Below are positions 4,536 through 5,768 of a stretch of 5,768 nt of DNA, in pieces. How positions within the stretch are numbered: position 1 is the first letter of the stretch; each line of letters starts with the position of its first letter. Origin of the DNA: a bacterium (GTDB taxonomy: Bacteria > Patescibacteriota > Andersenbacteria > UBA10190); the NCBI GenBank assembly GCA_002686445.1, contig NZCO01000002.1, positions 1-5,768 of the forward strand. The letters run 5' to 3'. Made by a program: the position numbers and the translations under genes. The notes beneath the pieces are model-generated. The model was not told the DNA's origin. It did no database searches and saw only the letters and a list, made by a program, of their open reading frames with translations.

Positions 4536-5768
4536 ATGATCGCGTCTTCGCTCAAGTCATTTTTGTTGCCTCTCCTGCTCGCCGCTGTGCTAGTAGCAGT
4601 CCCCCTCACCACCCACGCCCAACTCCTGCCTAGCTGTGATCCACTCCCGTCCAAACCTAACGCCTGTTCGGTGGCTGACTTACTGGGACTGGTTGTAAAC
4701 GTCTATAACCTGTTAATCGGAGCAGCCGCCTTAGTAGCAGTACTGTTCTTAATCTGGGGTGGGGCCCGGATGCTCTATTGGGGGTTCTTAGAAGATTCAG
4801 CGTCTGAGTTAGCAGCGGCTAAGTTAACTGCTAGACGTAGTTTAGGTGGCTTTATCATAGTCTTACTGGCGTACCTACTCGTGAACACCACTATCGGTCT
4901 CTTGGGCGGTGGTGGTATTAACGATGTCTTGGATCGGGTGTTGAATCCGGGAACAGCTTTTGCGCCGGCACCAGGAAGCGCTACTCTACCCACCAGTCCA
5001 CCAGTCGGGCCAGCCAGCCCCACGACCGCTCGTAGCGTAGCGGATACGGATAATGACGGACAAGTTAGTGATGGTGAAGCAGTTGTTAGTTTACTCGGTG
5101 CTTGGGGCGCTCAAGGAAGTGTGCAAAATGAACATGGCTTTGCTAGTCAGTTTGACCTCAATAGTAATGGCGTGATCGACGACGCTGACGTAGGTGAGTT
5201 TGAAAACTTGTACCGCAGTAGTATTCCTCCCATTTCCTTCAAACTCATTCACCAAGTATTCGCCGCTGACTCACCAGCCGCGCTGTCACTACTTGATCAA
5301 GACAATGACCGGGGCGTTGAGCTTGAGGAGGGCCGACCCGTGTTCTTAAATGCGCTCGCCAGCAATGGCAGTGATAGCGGTGGTGCCGACTTCGACAGTG
5401 CGCTGGACTTGAATGGCGACGGAACCATTTCCGCACTTGATTTTGTTGACCTGGCCGACACCTATCTCGCCCACCGCATTAGTCTGGGCCAAACGGGTGA
5501 TGCGTCTCCAATCACAACCGATCGCATCACCAGCTGGGCTAAGAACTATGTTTCTTCAGGAGCCGGCGATGCCAGCAATCCGCTCACCGCAATCCCTGAT
5601 GCCAGTGTCTGGTTACCGCAGCGTAGCTTCGGGCAACAAACTAACTCGCAAGTGGTGACACTCGAACGGTGTGACGCCACTCGCAGCCATCAGCCGCAAG
5701 CAGGACTAGTTACCACTAGCCTGGTACCGCAACCAACAGCGCCGCTGGCCGATCGAGATACCAGCGCT
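4536..5768 (+). CDS. Exported membrane protein: T4SS-pilin-like helix pair plus two dockerin-like EF-hand modules (3' end outside window)
   Basis: An open frame of 411 codons runs to the window edge without a stop. Residues 1-28 form a signal peptide (Lys7, hydrophobic core, cleavage likely after THA). Two cysteines (34, 44) precede a hydrophobic helix at about 53-80, a charged turn (LEDSASELAAAKLTARR) and a second helix at about 102-124. That layout is typical of the small 'T4SS pilin' family common in Patescibacteria. A Pro/Ser/Thr/Ala-rich linker (138-166) leads to four calcium-type loops: DTDNDGQVSDGE (170), DLNSNGVIDDAD (207), DQDNDRGVELEE (254) and DLNGDGTISALD (291). They form two pairs, each spaced exactly 37 residues, as in dockerin or EF-hand domains. 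Loop 3 has Arg where Gly is usual at position 6. Residues 315-411 match no family I know. The ATG was chosen because the signal peptide starts there. The probable role, surface attachment or protein-protein binding outside the membrane, is inferred; no cohesin partner is visible. Confidence 0.8.
   Translation, partial: MIASSLKSFLLPLLLAAVLVAVPLTTHAQLLPSCDPLPSKPNACSVADLLGLVVNVYNLLIGAAALVAVLFLIWGGARMLYWGFLEDSASELAAAKLTARRSLGGFIIVLLAYLLVNTTIGLLGGGGINDVLDRVLNPGTAFAPAPGSATLPTSPPVGPASPTTARSVADTDNDGQVSDGEAVVSLLGAWGAQGSVQNEHGFASQFDLNSNGVIDDADVGEFENLYRSSIPPISFKLIHQVFAADSPAALSLLDQDNDRGVELEEGRPVFLNALASNGSDSGGADFDSALDLNGDGTISALDFVDLADTYLAHRISLGQTGDASPITTDRITSWAKNYVSSGAGDASNPLTAIPDASVWLPQRSFGQQTNSQVVTLERCDATRSHQPQAGLVTTSLVPQPTAPLADRDTSA

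Noticed and set aside
4775..5023. Minus-strand 82-residue frame opposite the pilin-like segment.
   Set aside because: It is Gly/Pro-rich antisense of the plus-strand gene, with no motif and no ribosome binding site.
5413..5658. Plus-strand 81-residue frame in another phase over the second dockerin module.
   Set aside because: It overlaps a frame with clear EF-hand loops and has no family resemblance.

Overview
The window looks like chromosomal DNA from a bacterium of the Candidate Phyla Radiation (Patescibacteria). This lineage call is an inference from four things: a very short TsaB, a MurE-type ligase without its N-terminal domain, a compact RpoB, and a two-helix protein of the 'T4SS pilin' type that carries dockerin-like calcium loops. 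The standard stop codons fit: UGA works as a stop in the murE/tsaB overlap. No phylogeny could be run, so the phylum is not certain.

Layout. Positions 1-2555 (minus strand) hold the first 851 codons of rpoB, the RNA polymerase beta subunit; its 3' end lies beyond the left edge. Positions 2556-2894 are non-coding. They contain a near-consensus sigma70-type promoter (2777-2806) reading towards rpoB, followed by a leader of about 215 nt that can form a strong GC-rich hairpin. Positions 2895-4462 (minus strand) are a two-gene operon in which a MurE-like Mur ligase is transcribed first and a half-length tsaB second, the two overlapping by 4 nt (ATGA). Positions 4463-4535 are a short divergent promoter region. 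From 4536 to the right edge (plus strand) runs an open reading frame of at least 411 codons for an exported membrane protein with a signal peptide, a pair of transmembrane helices, a Pro/Ser/Thr linker and two dockerin-like EF-hand pairs.

How the genes fit together. rpoB, murE and tsaB are housekeeping genes for transcription, peptidoglycan stem-peptide synthesis and tRNA t6A37 modification. The divergent gene is a cell-surface or accessory protein and the least ordinary part of the window. The genes that begin transcripts (rpoB, murE and the surface protein) show no clear Shine-Dalgarno sequence. The internal operon gene tsaB does have one. No RNA genes, CRISPR arrays or insertion sequences were seen.
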